Origin: Pantoea sp. Cy-639
Lineage (GTDB): Bacteria > Pseudomonadota > Gammaproteobacteria > Pseudomonadales > Pseudomonadaceae
Direction of reading: 5' to 3'
Length of the DNA: 64,000 nt
NCBI RefSeq assembly: GCF_011752525.1
Contig: NZ_VWXI01000015.1
Coordinates: forward strand, 1 to 64,000
Shown here: positions 23,420 through 30,791 of the stretch, one piece after another
Numbering within the stretch: position 1 is the first letter of the stretch
Layout of the letters: each line of letters opens with the position of its first letter
The notes under the pieces: generated by a model
Told to the model about the DNA's origin: nothing
Database searches by the model: none
What the model saw: the letters and a program-made list of their open reading frames with translations, nothing else
Position numbers and translations under genes: made by a program

Positions 23420-24925
23420 TGCGGGCTGTGGATATCCGTCAGACCTTTGGCTGCTCGCCGCAGGTGCTGACCGACATTCTCCAGGACGGCGTCAACCTGG
23501 CCGTGTGGCAACGCCGTCTGCCAGCACAAGTGGAAGACTTCGTGGCGCTGTTGCTCAGCCTTGGCCAGCCACTGGCGGACGAGCGGGTCGTCGAGGTGGA
23601 CGAGCGCCAGCCGCCATCGCTGCCAGCATTGCTGCGCGAGGCGGTGGATCTGCAGGGCTATGAGAGCTTTGTTGCCGATGTGGCCTGGTTGGTGGCGGCT
23701 TATACCTGCCTGCTCGGGGCACGGCGCATCGGGGTACGCCTGCGGGTGCTCGATGGGGCGATGTGCCCACGCTTTCATGTGGATCATGTGCCGTTGCGGC
23801 TGCTGTGTACCTACGGCGGCGTAGGGAGCGAGTGGCTGGAGGAGGGCGTGGTCGATCGTTCACGGCTGCAACATGAGCAGCCGGCTGTGGATAAGGTCCG
23901 TCGACTGGCAGCTGGCGAGGTGGCGTTGCTCAAAGGCGAGAAATGGCTTGGGAACGAGGGGGCTGGTCTTATCCACAGATCACCGTTGACGCCTGTGGGT
24001 GAGCGGCGGCTGCTGGTGAGCCTGGATTGGCTGTCTTGAGCGGGAGTGTGAACAACATTCGCCCTGCGCCCGCGCTAGACTGGCACGACTTCCCCGATTC
24101 GACGCCGACCCATGCTGCAGAATATCCCCACCCATGTGATCGCCGGCCCTTTGGGCGCCGGGAAAACCAGCCTGATTCGCCACCTGCTTGCCCAGCGCCC
24201 GGCGGATGAGCGTTGGGCCGTACTGGTCAACGAGTTCGGCCAGATCGGCCTGGATGCGGCCTTGCTGGCCCGAGATGAGGCAGGTATCGCCATCGGCGAG
24301 GTAGCGGGTGGCTGTCTGTGCTGTGTCAACGGCATGCCGTTCCAGGTTGGCCTTGGCCGCCTGCTGCGTGCGGCGCGTCCCGACCGGTTGATCATCGAAC
24401 CTTCCGGACTCGGCCATCCGCTGCAACTGCTACGACAATTGGGTCAGGCGCCCTGGGCTGGGGTACTGGCGGTCCAGCCGCTGCTCATGGTGCTCGACGC
24501 CCAGGCGCTGGCGTCGGGTGAAGTGCTGGCGCAGGCGCAATGGTCGGCAGCGGTGGAAGCGGGATTACTGGTACTCAACAAATCGTCATCTGTGGATGAC
24601 GCCGAACGCCTGTTGATAACCTCGCACCTTCCAGATGTTCCAGGGGTCTGGACGAACCAGGGCGCGGTCTCTTTGCGCCAGTTGCCAGGATTTTCCACAG
24701 CCAGATCTGAAGTCGAGGCTAAACCAACGGCAGTTGTGGATAAGGTCCCCCTGTCGTTGTCTGCCCTGTGGGCAAATCCTGGCGAGCCAATTTGTCAGGC
24801 ACAGCAGGGGGAAGGCGGCTGGAGTGTCGGCTGGCGTTGGCATCCAAGCCAGCGCTTCGACTCCGGGCGCTTGCAAGCGTTTCTGGAAGCATGGCAATGG
24901 CGTCGGGCGAAAGGGGTTATCCACA
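23303..24925. repeat. Cluster of five perfect DnaA-box 9-mers in the zinc genes
   Basis: TTATCCACA or its complement occurs at 23303, 23886, 23969, 24735 and 24917. Near matches lie at 24591 (TCATCCACA on the complement) and 24691 (TTTTCCACA). All are inside the zigA, DUF1826 and second COG0523 genes. Chance expectation for a given 9-mer in 1.6 kb is far below one. DnaA binding is inferred from the consensus only. Confidence 0.6.
23416..24039 (+). CDS. DUF1826 domain-containing protein
   Basis: The 207-residue protein matches DUF1826, a family repeatedly found next to COG0523 GTPases in Zur regulons. CPRFHVDHVPLRLLCTYGG near residue 120 contains conserved Cys, His and Asp residues that could bind metal. 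It starts at GTG 23416 or ATG 23419, overlapping the zigA stop, so it is translationally coupled. Role unknown; its neighbours suggest zinc limitation. Confidence 0.8.
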   Translation: MMRAVDIRQTFGCSPQVLTDILQDGVNLAVWQRRLPAQVEDFVALLLSLGQPLADERVVEVDERQPPSLPALLREAVDLQGYESFVADVAWLVAAYTCLLGARRIGVRLRVLDGAMCPRFHVDHVPLRLLCTYGGVGSEWLEEGVVDRSRLQHEQPAVDKVRRLAAGEVALLKGEKWLGNEGAGLIHRSPLTPVGERRLLVSLDWLS

Positions 24926-25086
24926 GCGAGCAGGGGTGGCAATCGTTCAATGGACTGGAAGGCCAGTTCCCCGGCTGGCAGGCAAGTGAGTGGCGCAAGG
25001 ATACGCGCCTGGAACTGATTTTCGCCGAACCGGCGCCGTTGGCCGCATTGCAGGACGGTCTCGCGGCATGTCGCCTCGATGGCTGA
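24112..25086 (+). CDS. Second COG0523 (CobW-like) GTP-binding protein
   Basis: This 324-residue protein has a Walker A motif GPLGAGKTSLIRH, the metal motif GGCLCCVNGMPF, and EPSGLGHPLQLL. The guanine-specificity element reads VLNKSSSVDD, with Ser where NKxD normally has Asp, which may weaken nucleotide selectivity. The C-terminal half is shorter and more divergent than in ZigA. It follows the DUF1826 gene by 72 bases, probably in the same zinc-responsive transcript. Client protein unknown. Confidence 0.75.
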   Translation: MLQNIPTHVIAGPLGAGKTSLIRHLLAQRPADERWAVLVNEFGQIGLDAALLARDEAGIAIGEVAGGCLCCVNGMPFQVGLGRLLRAARPDRLIIEPSGLGHPLQLLRQLGQAPWAGVLAVQPLLMVLDAQALASGEVLAQAQWSAAVEAGLLVLNKSSSVDDAERLLITSHLPDVPGVWTNQGAVSLRQLPGFSTARSEVEAKPTAVVDKVPLSLSALWANPGEPICQAQQGEGGWSVGWRWHPSQRFDSGRLQAFLEAWQWRRAKGVIHSEQGWQSFNGLEGQFPGWQASEWRKDTRLELIFAEPAPLAALQDGLAACRLDG

Positions 25087-25479
25087 TCAGTTGCGCCAGC
25101 GGTTGTGCTCCTGGCGCCATTGCTGCATTTCGATGACGTTGTCGGTGCGGGGCGGGGTCTTGATCTCGAACGGGTAGGGCGCCAGTTCGATCTGCATGGT
25201 ATGGGCGCCGAACTGGGTGACGGTGCCGGGGTGGCGTTGCTCGCCGGTGACGGTGAACTCGAAGTTGTAGATGCGCGCCAGGCGCTTCTTGCCATTGGCG
25301 TCACGAACGAAGGCGATGCGCTTGAGCGCTACTGCATCGTCGAGCAGCTCGAGATCGAGCTTTGCGCAATGCTGCTTGACCCGCGCCAGGGCCTTTTCGC
25401 GCAACCCATGGTTGTGCCACAGCCAGGCGCCCGCGGTCGCCACCAGCATCAGGACGAAGAGGTTTTCCAGGGTCAGCAT
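25087..25479 (-). CDS. DUF3301 domain-containing membrane protein
   Basis: The 130-residue protein has one N-terminal membrane segment (about 5-22) followed by a soluble DUF3301 domain with KQHCAKLDLELLDD and RIAFVRD motifs. It starts behind GGAG. Its stop directly abuts the convergent COG0523 gene end. Function unknown; probably an inner-membrane protein with a cytoplasmic domain. Confidence 0.75.
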   Translation of the reverse strand: MLTLENLFVLMLVATAGAWLWHNHGLREKALARVKQHCAKLDLELLDDAVALKRIAFVRDANGKKRLARIYNFEFTVTGEQRHPGTVTQFGAHTMQIELAPYPFEIKTPPRTDNVIEMQQWRQEHNRWRN

Positions 25480-25599
25480 TTGGGTAAGCTCCAGACAGGT
25501 CGATCCAGCTTAACTGCGTCTCTGGCCTGTCGTACAGATGGCAATCGGGTTCATACTGCGGGCCGTACACTTATTCACACAGTTTCGGAATCGCCCTGC

Positions 25600-26472
25600 A
25601 TGAAACGTACTCCGCACTTGCTCGCCATCCAGTCCCACGTCGTCTTCGGACATGCTGGCAACAGCGCCGCGGTGTTTCCCATGCAGCGGGTGGGCGTCAA
25701 TGTCTGGCCACTGAACACGGTGCAATTCTCCAACCACACTCAGTATGGACAGTGGGCCGGTGAAGTGCTCGCTCCGGCGCAAATTCCTGCGTTGGTGGAA
25801 GGCATTGCCAATATCGGCGAACTGGGCCACTGCGACGCAGTGCTCTCGGGCTACCTAGGCAGCGCCGAGCAGGGCCGTGCGATCCTCGCCGGGGTGGCAC
25901 GGATCAAGGCGGTCAATCCCAAGGCCCTGTACCTGTGCGACCCGGTCATGGGGCATGCCGAGAAGGGCTGCATCGTCCCGGCCGAAGTCAGTCAGTTCCT
26001 GCTTGAAGAGGCCGCCGCCAAGGCCGATATCCTCTGCCCCAACCAGCTCGAGCTGGACAGTTTCTGCGGCCGCCGGGCGCAGTCGCTGGAGGACTGCGTG
26101 GGCATGGCCCGCAGCTTGCTGGCACGCGGGCCGCAGGTGGTGCTGGTCAAGCACTTGAACTATCCCGGGCGGGCCGATGATGCTTTCGAGATGCTGCTGG
26201 TGACCCGTGAGGCGAGCTGGCACCTGCGCCGGCCATTGCTGGCCTTCCCGCGCCAGCCGGTGGGGGTGGGCGACCTGACCTCGGGGCTGTTCCTCGCCCG
26301 GGTGCTGCTCGGCGACAGCTGGGTCCAGGCTTTCGAGTTCACCGCGGCAGCAGTCCACGAGGTGCTGCTGGAGACCCAGGCCTGCGCCAGCTACGAGTTG
26401 CAACTGGTTCGGGCCCAGGACCGCATTGCCCATCCGCGCGTGCGCTTCGAGGCGCAGCGCCTGGCCGACTAG
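25600..26472 (+). CDS. pdxY: Pyridoxal kinase PdxY
   Basis: The 290-residue ribokinase-fold enzyme phosphorylates pyridoxal in vitamin B6 salvage. Motifs include IQSHVVFGHAGNSAAVFPMQ at the N-terminus, YLCDPVMGHAEKGC, and the ATP-site anion hole VGVGDLTSGLFLAR near residue 225, with catalytic Asp. Length is normal for PdxY. The start is the ATG at 25600. Its TAG stop shares a CTAG with the stop of the convergent thioesterase gene. Confidence 0.9.
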   Translation: MKRTPHLLAIQSHVVFGHAGNSAAVFPMQRVGVNVWPLNTVQFSNHTQYGQWAGEVLAPAQIPALVEGIANIGELGHCDAVLSGYLGSAEQGRAILAGVARIKAVNPKALYLCDPVMGHAEKGCIVPAEVSQFLLEEAAAKADILCPNQLELDSFCGRRAQSLEDCVGMARSLLARGPQVVLVKHLNYPGRADDAFEMLLVTREASWHLRRPLLAFPRQPVGVGDLTSGLFLARVLLGDSWVQAFEFTAAAVHEVLLETQACASYELQLVRAQDRIAHPRVRFEAQRLAD

Positions 26473-26954
26473 ATCGCGTCGGTCTTCAGGTTCTGGTAGC
26501 GCTGCTCCAGTTCCTGGCGAATCTGCCGGCGCTGCTGGCCTTGCAGGAAGCGACGCTTCTCCTCGCTGTCTTGCGGCTGGCGCGGTGGAACCTTGACCGG
26601 GCGGCGATCGTCATCCACCGCGACCATGGTGAAGAAGCAGCTGTTGGAGTGACGCACGGAGCGCTCGCGGATGTTCTCGGTGACCACCTTGATGCCCACC
26701 TCCATCGAGGTATTGCCGGTGTAGTTGACCGAAGCCATGAAGGTCACCAGTTCACCCACGTGCACGGGCTCACGGAAGATCACCTGGTCCACCGACAAGG
26801 TCACCACGTAGGTGCCGGCATAGCGGCTGGCGCAGGCATAGGCGACCTCGTCGAGGTACTTGAGCAGCGTGCCGCCATGTACGTTGCCAGAGAAGTTGGC
26901 CATGTCCGGTGTCATCAGGACGGTCATGGTCAGCTGGGCGTTTCCAGGTTCCAT
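26469..26954 (-). CDS. Acyl-CoA thioesterase (hotdog fold, YciA-like)
   Basis: The 161-residue hotdog-fold protein hydrolyses acyl-CoAs. Core: MANFSGNVHGGTLLKYLDEV with the conserved Asn-His-Gly region and Asp, then VGELVTFMASVNYTGNTS. A Lys/Arg/Gln-rich C-terminal tail follows. The ATG at 26954 gives the usual family start; a GTG at 27005 with a good GAGGGG site would add 17 residues and remains possible. It shares stop-codon bases with pdxY. Confidence 0.85.
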   Translation of the reverse strand: MEPGNAQLTMTVLMTPDMANFSGNVHGGTLLKYLDEVAYACASRYAGTYVVTLSVDQVIFREPVHVGELVTFMASVNYTGNTSMEVGIKVVTENIRERSVRHSNSCFFTMVAVDDDRRPVKVPPRQPQDSEEKRRFLQGQQRRQIRQELEQRYQNLKTDAI

Positions 26955-27279
26955 AGAGAGCTCACGGTGAATTTTTGCTGAATCGGGGCGGGTATCTGCA
27001 GACACTTCTGTTCCCCTCTTTGAGGTTTCCCATCCTGGTACGGGACGTCGGCTGACGCTCCATCGTCACGCTGATATTGCCATCACCGGTGCCAAATCTG
27101 CCGATCTGTTTCTGCATATTGCATCGGCAATTTGCGACAAGGCGCGATGTTAACCTGACAGCGCCCATGCAACGTGGGCTTTTCCACCAATCACAAGAGT
27201 ATGTGCCTGCTTTCGCCGTCGGTAGTTTCCGGCAGAGGAGCGGTCCGCCCCGTGCATCGAGAACAGGAGTCGTAACGCC

Positions 27280-29040
27280 ATGCATGCCATCAGCTTCATC
27301 CAGGATCTGGCTGTGATCATGCTGGTCGCCGGGGTGGTGACCATTGTCTTTCACCGTCTCAAGCAGCCTGTAGTGCTCGGCTACATCGTCGCCGGCTTCA
27401 TCATCGGCCCGCATACGCCGCCCTTTGGCCTGATCCACGATGAAGACACCATCAAGATCCTCGCCGAACTGGGGGTGATCTTCCTGATGTTCTGCCTGGG
27501 GCTGGAGTTCAGCCTGCGCAAGCTGTTCAAGGTGGGGGCCACGGCGTTCATCGCCGCGTTCCTGGAAATCGTGCTGATGATCTGGATCGGCTTCGAGATC
27601 GGCCGCTGGTTCGGTTGGAACACCATGGACTCGCTGTTTCTCGGTGCGATCCTGGCGATTTCCTCGACCACCATCATCGTCAAGGCGCTCAACGACCTGA
27701 AGATGAAGAACGAGCGCTTCGCCCAGCTGATCTTCGGCGTGCTGATCGTCGAGGACATCCTCGGCATCGGCATCATTGCCCTGTTGTCGGGCATCGCGGT
27801 CAGCGGCACGGTCAGTTCCGGCGAAGTGTTCTCCACGGTGGGCAAGCTTTCGCTGTTCATGGTGGTCGCGCTGGTTGTCGGTATCTTGCTGGTACCGCGG
27901 CTGCTGGCCTACGTGGCGAAGTTCGACAGCAACGAGATGCTGCTGATCACCGTGCTGGGCTTGTGCTTCGGCTTCTGCCTGCTGGTGGTCAAGCTCGAAT
28001 ACAGCATGGTGCTGGGCGCCTTCCTGATCGGCGCGATCATGGCCGAGTCGCGCCAGTTACTGAAGATCGAACGCCTGATCGAGCCGGTTCGTGACCTGTT
28101 CAGCGCCATTTTCTTCGTTGCCATCGGCCTGATGATCGACCCGCGCATCCTCGTCGAATACGCCTGGCCGATTCTGGTGATCACCTTGGCGGTGGTGATG
28201 GGCAAGATGCTTTCCTGTGGCATGGGGGCGTTCATCGCGGGCAACGATGGGCGTACCTCGCTGCGAGTAGGGATGGGCCTGTCACAGATCGGCGAGTTTT
28301 CATTCATCATCGCGGCGCTGGGGATGACCCTTCAGGTCACCAGTGACTTCCTTTATCCGGTGGCCGTGGCGGTGTCGGCCATCACTACCTTGCTCACGCC
28401 TTATCTGATCCGTGCCGCCGACCCGTTGTCGCTGAAACTCGGCAAGGTGGTACCGCGTCGTCTGGCACGGGTACTGTCGCTGTACGGTGAGTGGCTACGC
28501 AGCATCCAGCCGCAGGGTGAGGGCGCCATGCTGGCGGCGATGATCCGGCGCATCTTGCTGCAGGTAGGGGTCAACCTGGCCCTGGTGATCGCGATTTTCT
28601 TCAGCGGTGGGTATTTCGCCGGACGTATCGGGGCCTGGCTCAGTGAGTGGATCGGCGATGCCGGTCAGCAGAAGGCATTGATCTGGGGAGCTGCGCTGCT
28701 ATTGTCGCTGCCTTTCCTGATCGCGGCCTATCGCAAGCTCAAGGCACTGTCGATGCTGCTGGCAGAAATGGGGGTCAAGCCGGAAATGGCCGGACGGCAC
28801 ACGCAACGGGTACGACGTGTGATCGCCGAGGTGATTCCGCTGCTGTCGCTGCTGGTGATCTTCCTGCTGCTGTCGGCGTTGTCGGCCAGCATTCTGCCGA
28901 CCAACGAGCTGCTGCTGATCATCGCGGTGGTAGCGGCGGTGGTGGTCGCAGTGCTGTGGCGCTGGTTCGTGCGTGTGCATACACGCATGCAGGTGGCTTT
29001 GCTGGAGACGCTGGAGAACAGCCGTGATCACACGCACTGA
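27280..29040 (+). CDS. CPA2-family monovalent cation:proton antiporter
   Basis: The 586-residue protein has about twelve hydrophobic segments of the KefB/CPA2 fold in its first ~400 residues, including GVIFLMFCLGLEFSL, the acidic FGVLIVEDILGIGII segment, and GLSQIGEFSFIIA. A second hydrophobic region of ~150 residues (about 425-565) replaces the TrkA-N nucleotide-binding domain of KefB/KefC, so gating must differ. The ATG follows AGGAG. It probably exports potassium or sodium in exchange for protons. Confidence 0.85.
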   Translation: MHAISFIQDLAVIMLVAGVVTIVFHRLKQPVVLGYIVAGFIIGPHTPPFGLIHDEDTIKILAELGVIFLMFCLGLEFSLRKLFKVGATAFIAAFLEIVLMIWIGFEIGRWFGWNTMDSLFLGAILAISSTTIIVKALNDLKMKNERFAQLIFGVLIVEDILGIGIIALLSGIAVSGTVSSGEVFSTVGKLSLFMVVALVVGILLVPRLLAYVAKFDSNEMLLITVLGLCFGFCLLVVKLEYSMVLGAFLIGAIMAESRQLLKIERLIEPVRDLFSAIFFVAIGLMIDPRILVEYAWPILVITLAVVMGKMLSCGMGAFIAGNDGRTSLRVGMGLSQIGEFSFIIAALGMTLQVTSDFLYPVAVAVSAITTLLTPYLIRAADPLSLKLGKVVPRRLARVLSLYGEWLRSIQPQGEGAMLAAMIRRILLQVGVNLALVIAIFFSGGYFAGRIGAWLSEWIGDAGQQKALIWGAALLLSLPFLIAAYRKLKALSMLLAEMGVKPEMAGRHTQRVRRVIAEVIPLLSLLVIFLLLSALSASILPTNELLLIIAVVAAVVVAVLWRWFVRVHTRMQVALLETLENSRDHTH

Positions 29041-29213
29041 GCAGGAGGGCCGCTCTCTGCGCAAGATTTCACCGTCGTCCGAGGGGATGGAGCGGTAGCG
29101 ATGTCGCCAGGCGCAGAAAGCCTGGCGATTTTAGGCACTTTAATGGCGCTAAGCCATTATTTTTCCTGTGTTTATCCCACTGGTGGCATTCCATTGCACG
29201 GCGCCGGGGCGGA

Positions 29214-29621
29214 TCAGCTCTCCAGCCACACGTCCCGCGCCCAGTGCCAGACCGACTCCCAGCTGTCTTCGGTGACGATTTCTTCCTCGCCGGACCACAG
29301 CACCACGGTGCCGTCTTCCTCGACACAGTAATAATCGTCGCCATCCTGGCAGATCGGGATGAGGTCGCGCGGGACACCGGCATCCCAGGCATTGGCGGCG
29401 ACGTCCGGCAGGTAGGTGTGGGATTGCGGATCGGTCACGGTCACCGGCTCAAGGCTGCCATAGACCACGTCGCTGACGGTCAGCAGGTACTCCTTGAACA
29501 CGAACGGGATGTTGATGAACAGCTGTTCCTCGATCTCGACCAGCTGATCCTCGTCTGGCAGCTCCAGCGGCACCGGCACCGGCTCGTTGGCTTCGCGCAG
29601 TTGTTCGATCACTTCTTCCAC
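29214..29621 (-). CDS. SMI1/KNR4 family protein
   Basis: The 135-residue acidic protein has the SMI1/KNR4 (SUKH) pattern: PDEDQLVEIEEQLFINIPFV, KEYLLTVSDVVYG, and DGDDYYCVEEDGTVVLWSGE. Many members are immunity proteins to toxins, but this one stands alone next to a Tim44-domain gene with no toxin gene nearby and is a conserved core gene in pseudomonads. Cytoplasmic, function unknown. Confidence 0.8.
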   Translation of the reverse strand: MEEVIEQLREANEPVPVPLELPDEDQLVEIEEQLFINIPFVFKEYLLTVSDVVYGSLEPVTVTDPQSHTYLPDVAANAWDAGVPRDLIPICQDGDDYYCVEEDGTVVLWSGEEEIVTEDSWESVWHWARDVWLES

Positions 29622-29689
29622 GGTTCACATCCTCTGACCTTATGACAACGCTGCGCGTTATACCCTAGTAGTCGACTATGGCAAAAGCA

Positions 29690-29716
29690 AAAACCCCGGG
29701 ACAGGCCCGGGGTTTT
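29690..29716. terminator. Bidirectional rho-independent terminator
   Basis: AAAACCCCGGG and CCCGGGGTTTT form a strong stem with a 5-base loop, with an A-run to the left and a T-run to the right. It lies downstream of the minus-strand Tim44-domain gene, whose transcripts would see the run of T. Confidence 0.85.
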
Positions 29717-29734
29717 TTGTGCAACGTGCGACGG

Positions 29735-30586
29735 TCAGCCGTTTTGACGGATACCGGCCAGCATCCAGGGCTGGTTTTCACCCTGGGCGCGTTCCATGTG
29801 CCAGCTCTCGTTGAACGCTTCACCCTGATCGAAGCGCGAGGTCTTCGACACGCCACGGAAGGTGAGGGTGGCGATGGTCTTGTCGGCGCGGTCGTCGACA
29901 CCTTCCAACTGCACATCGAGATCATCGATGTAGGTGGACTGGAAGCCCTCGCCCTGCTCGGCGCGCTCGCGCTTGAGGAAGTCGAGCATCTGCGGGGTGA
30001 CGAACTCGGCGATCTTGTCCATCTCGTTGGCGTCCCAGTGCTGCTGCAGCGACTGGAAGTGCGAACGGGCTGCGGCCAGGAAGCTGGCTTCGTTGAACCA
30101 GGCCGGGGCGTTGATCACCGGAGCGGCGGCCGGTGCGGCTGCACCACCGAAGATCGACTGCGGGGCAGCAGGCTGCGGCTGGGCTTCGCGCTGGTACGGC
30201 GCATGGCCGGCGGCGGCGTGCTGCGGCTGCTGGGCACGACGACGGGCGGCGATGAAGCGGAAGACCAGGAAGGCGATCAGGCCCATGATCAGGAAGTCGA
30301 AGATCTGCATGCCCTGGAAGCCATCGCCCATGAACATGGAGGCCAGCAGACCACCGGCGGCGATACCGGCCAGTGGGCCCAACCAGCGCGAAGCACCGCT
30401 GGCGGCAGCCGGGGCGCGACCTGGTGCGGTCGGGGCGGCGGCGGGGGTGGTCGGGGTTGCCTGGCGGGTCTGGTGGATTGGCGCGGAGCCCGAGCTCTTG
30501 CCACCACCGAAGCGCTTGGCGTTTGCGTCGAGGCTCAGCGTCAGGCCGACGCACAGCGCCAGTACGATGCTAAGAAAACGTTGCAT
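29735..30586 (-). CDS. Tim44 domain-containing protein
   Basis: The 283-residue protein has a signal-like N-terminal segment (MQRFLSIVLALCVGLTLSLD), a Pro/Ala-rich low-complexity stretch, a hydrophobic pair at about 66-110, a second Ala/Pro/Gln-rich linker, and a C-terminal Tim44-like domain (about 160-283: FNEASFLAAARSHFQSLQQ, ATLTFRGVSKTSRFDQGEAF). Membrane anchored, with the Tim44 domain probably binding a partner or lipid. The bacterial role is unknown. A terminator follows. Confidence 0.8.
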   Translation of the reverse strand: MQRFLSIVLALCVGLTLSLDANAKRFGGGKSSGSAPIHQTRQATPTTPAAAPTAPGRAPAAASGASRWLGPLAGIAAGGLLASMFMGDGFQGMQIFDFLIMGLIAFLVFRFIAARRRAQQPQHAAAGHAPYQREAQPQPAAPQSIFGGAAAPAAAPVINAPAWFNEASFLAAARSHFQSLQQHWDANEMDKIAEFVTPQMLDFLKRERAEQGEGFQSTYIDDLDVQLEGVDDRADKTIATLTFRGVSKTSRFDQGEAFNESWHMERAQGENQPWMLAGIRQNG

Positions 30587-30742
30587 ATATGGGGATTCCC
30601 GTTTGTGTGGATTGCACGCGCGTCATGGTGCACATGAAGAAGCTGACATAGCTAGCGACAAGATGTTTCGAGCTTTTGCCTGACAGGCAGATTTTTCAGA
30701 CGGACGTCATCTGAAAAGACCATCACAGGTAAGCCCGTTTCC

Positions 30743-30776
30743 CTGTAGGAACGCCCCGGCAAGGCCGCACCTACAG
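30743..30776. repeat. REP-type palindrome
   Basis: CTGTAGG and CCTACAG flank a GC-rich imperfect palindrome (ACGCCCCGGCAAGGCCGCA) between the Tim44-domain and uvrD genes. Form and position match repetitive extragenic palindromes common in the P. putida group. Confidence 0.65.
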
Positions 30777-30791
30777 AGATCGCGCATGGTG

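Noticed and set aside
29214..29621. SMI1/KNR4 protein as an immunity protein of a toxin system
   Set aside because: No toxin or secretion gene is adjacent, and the gene sits in conserved core context.
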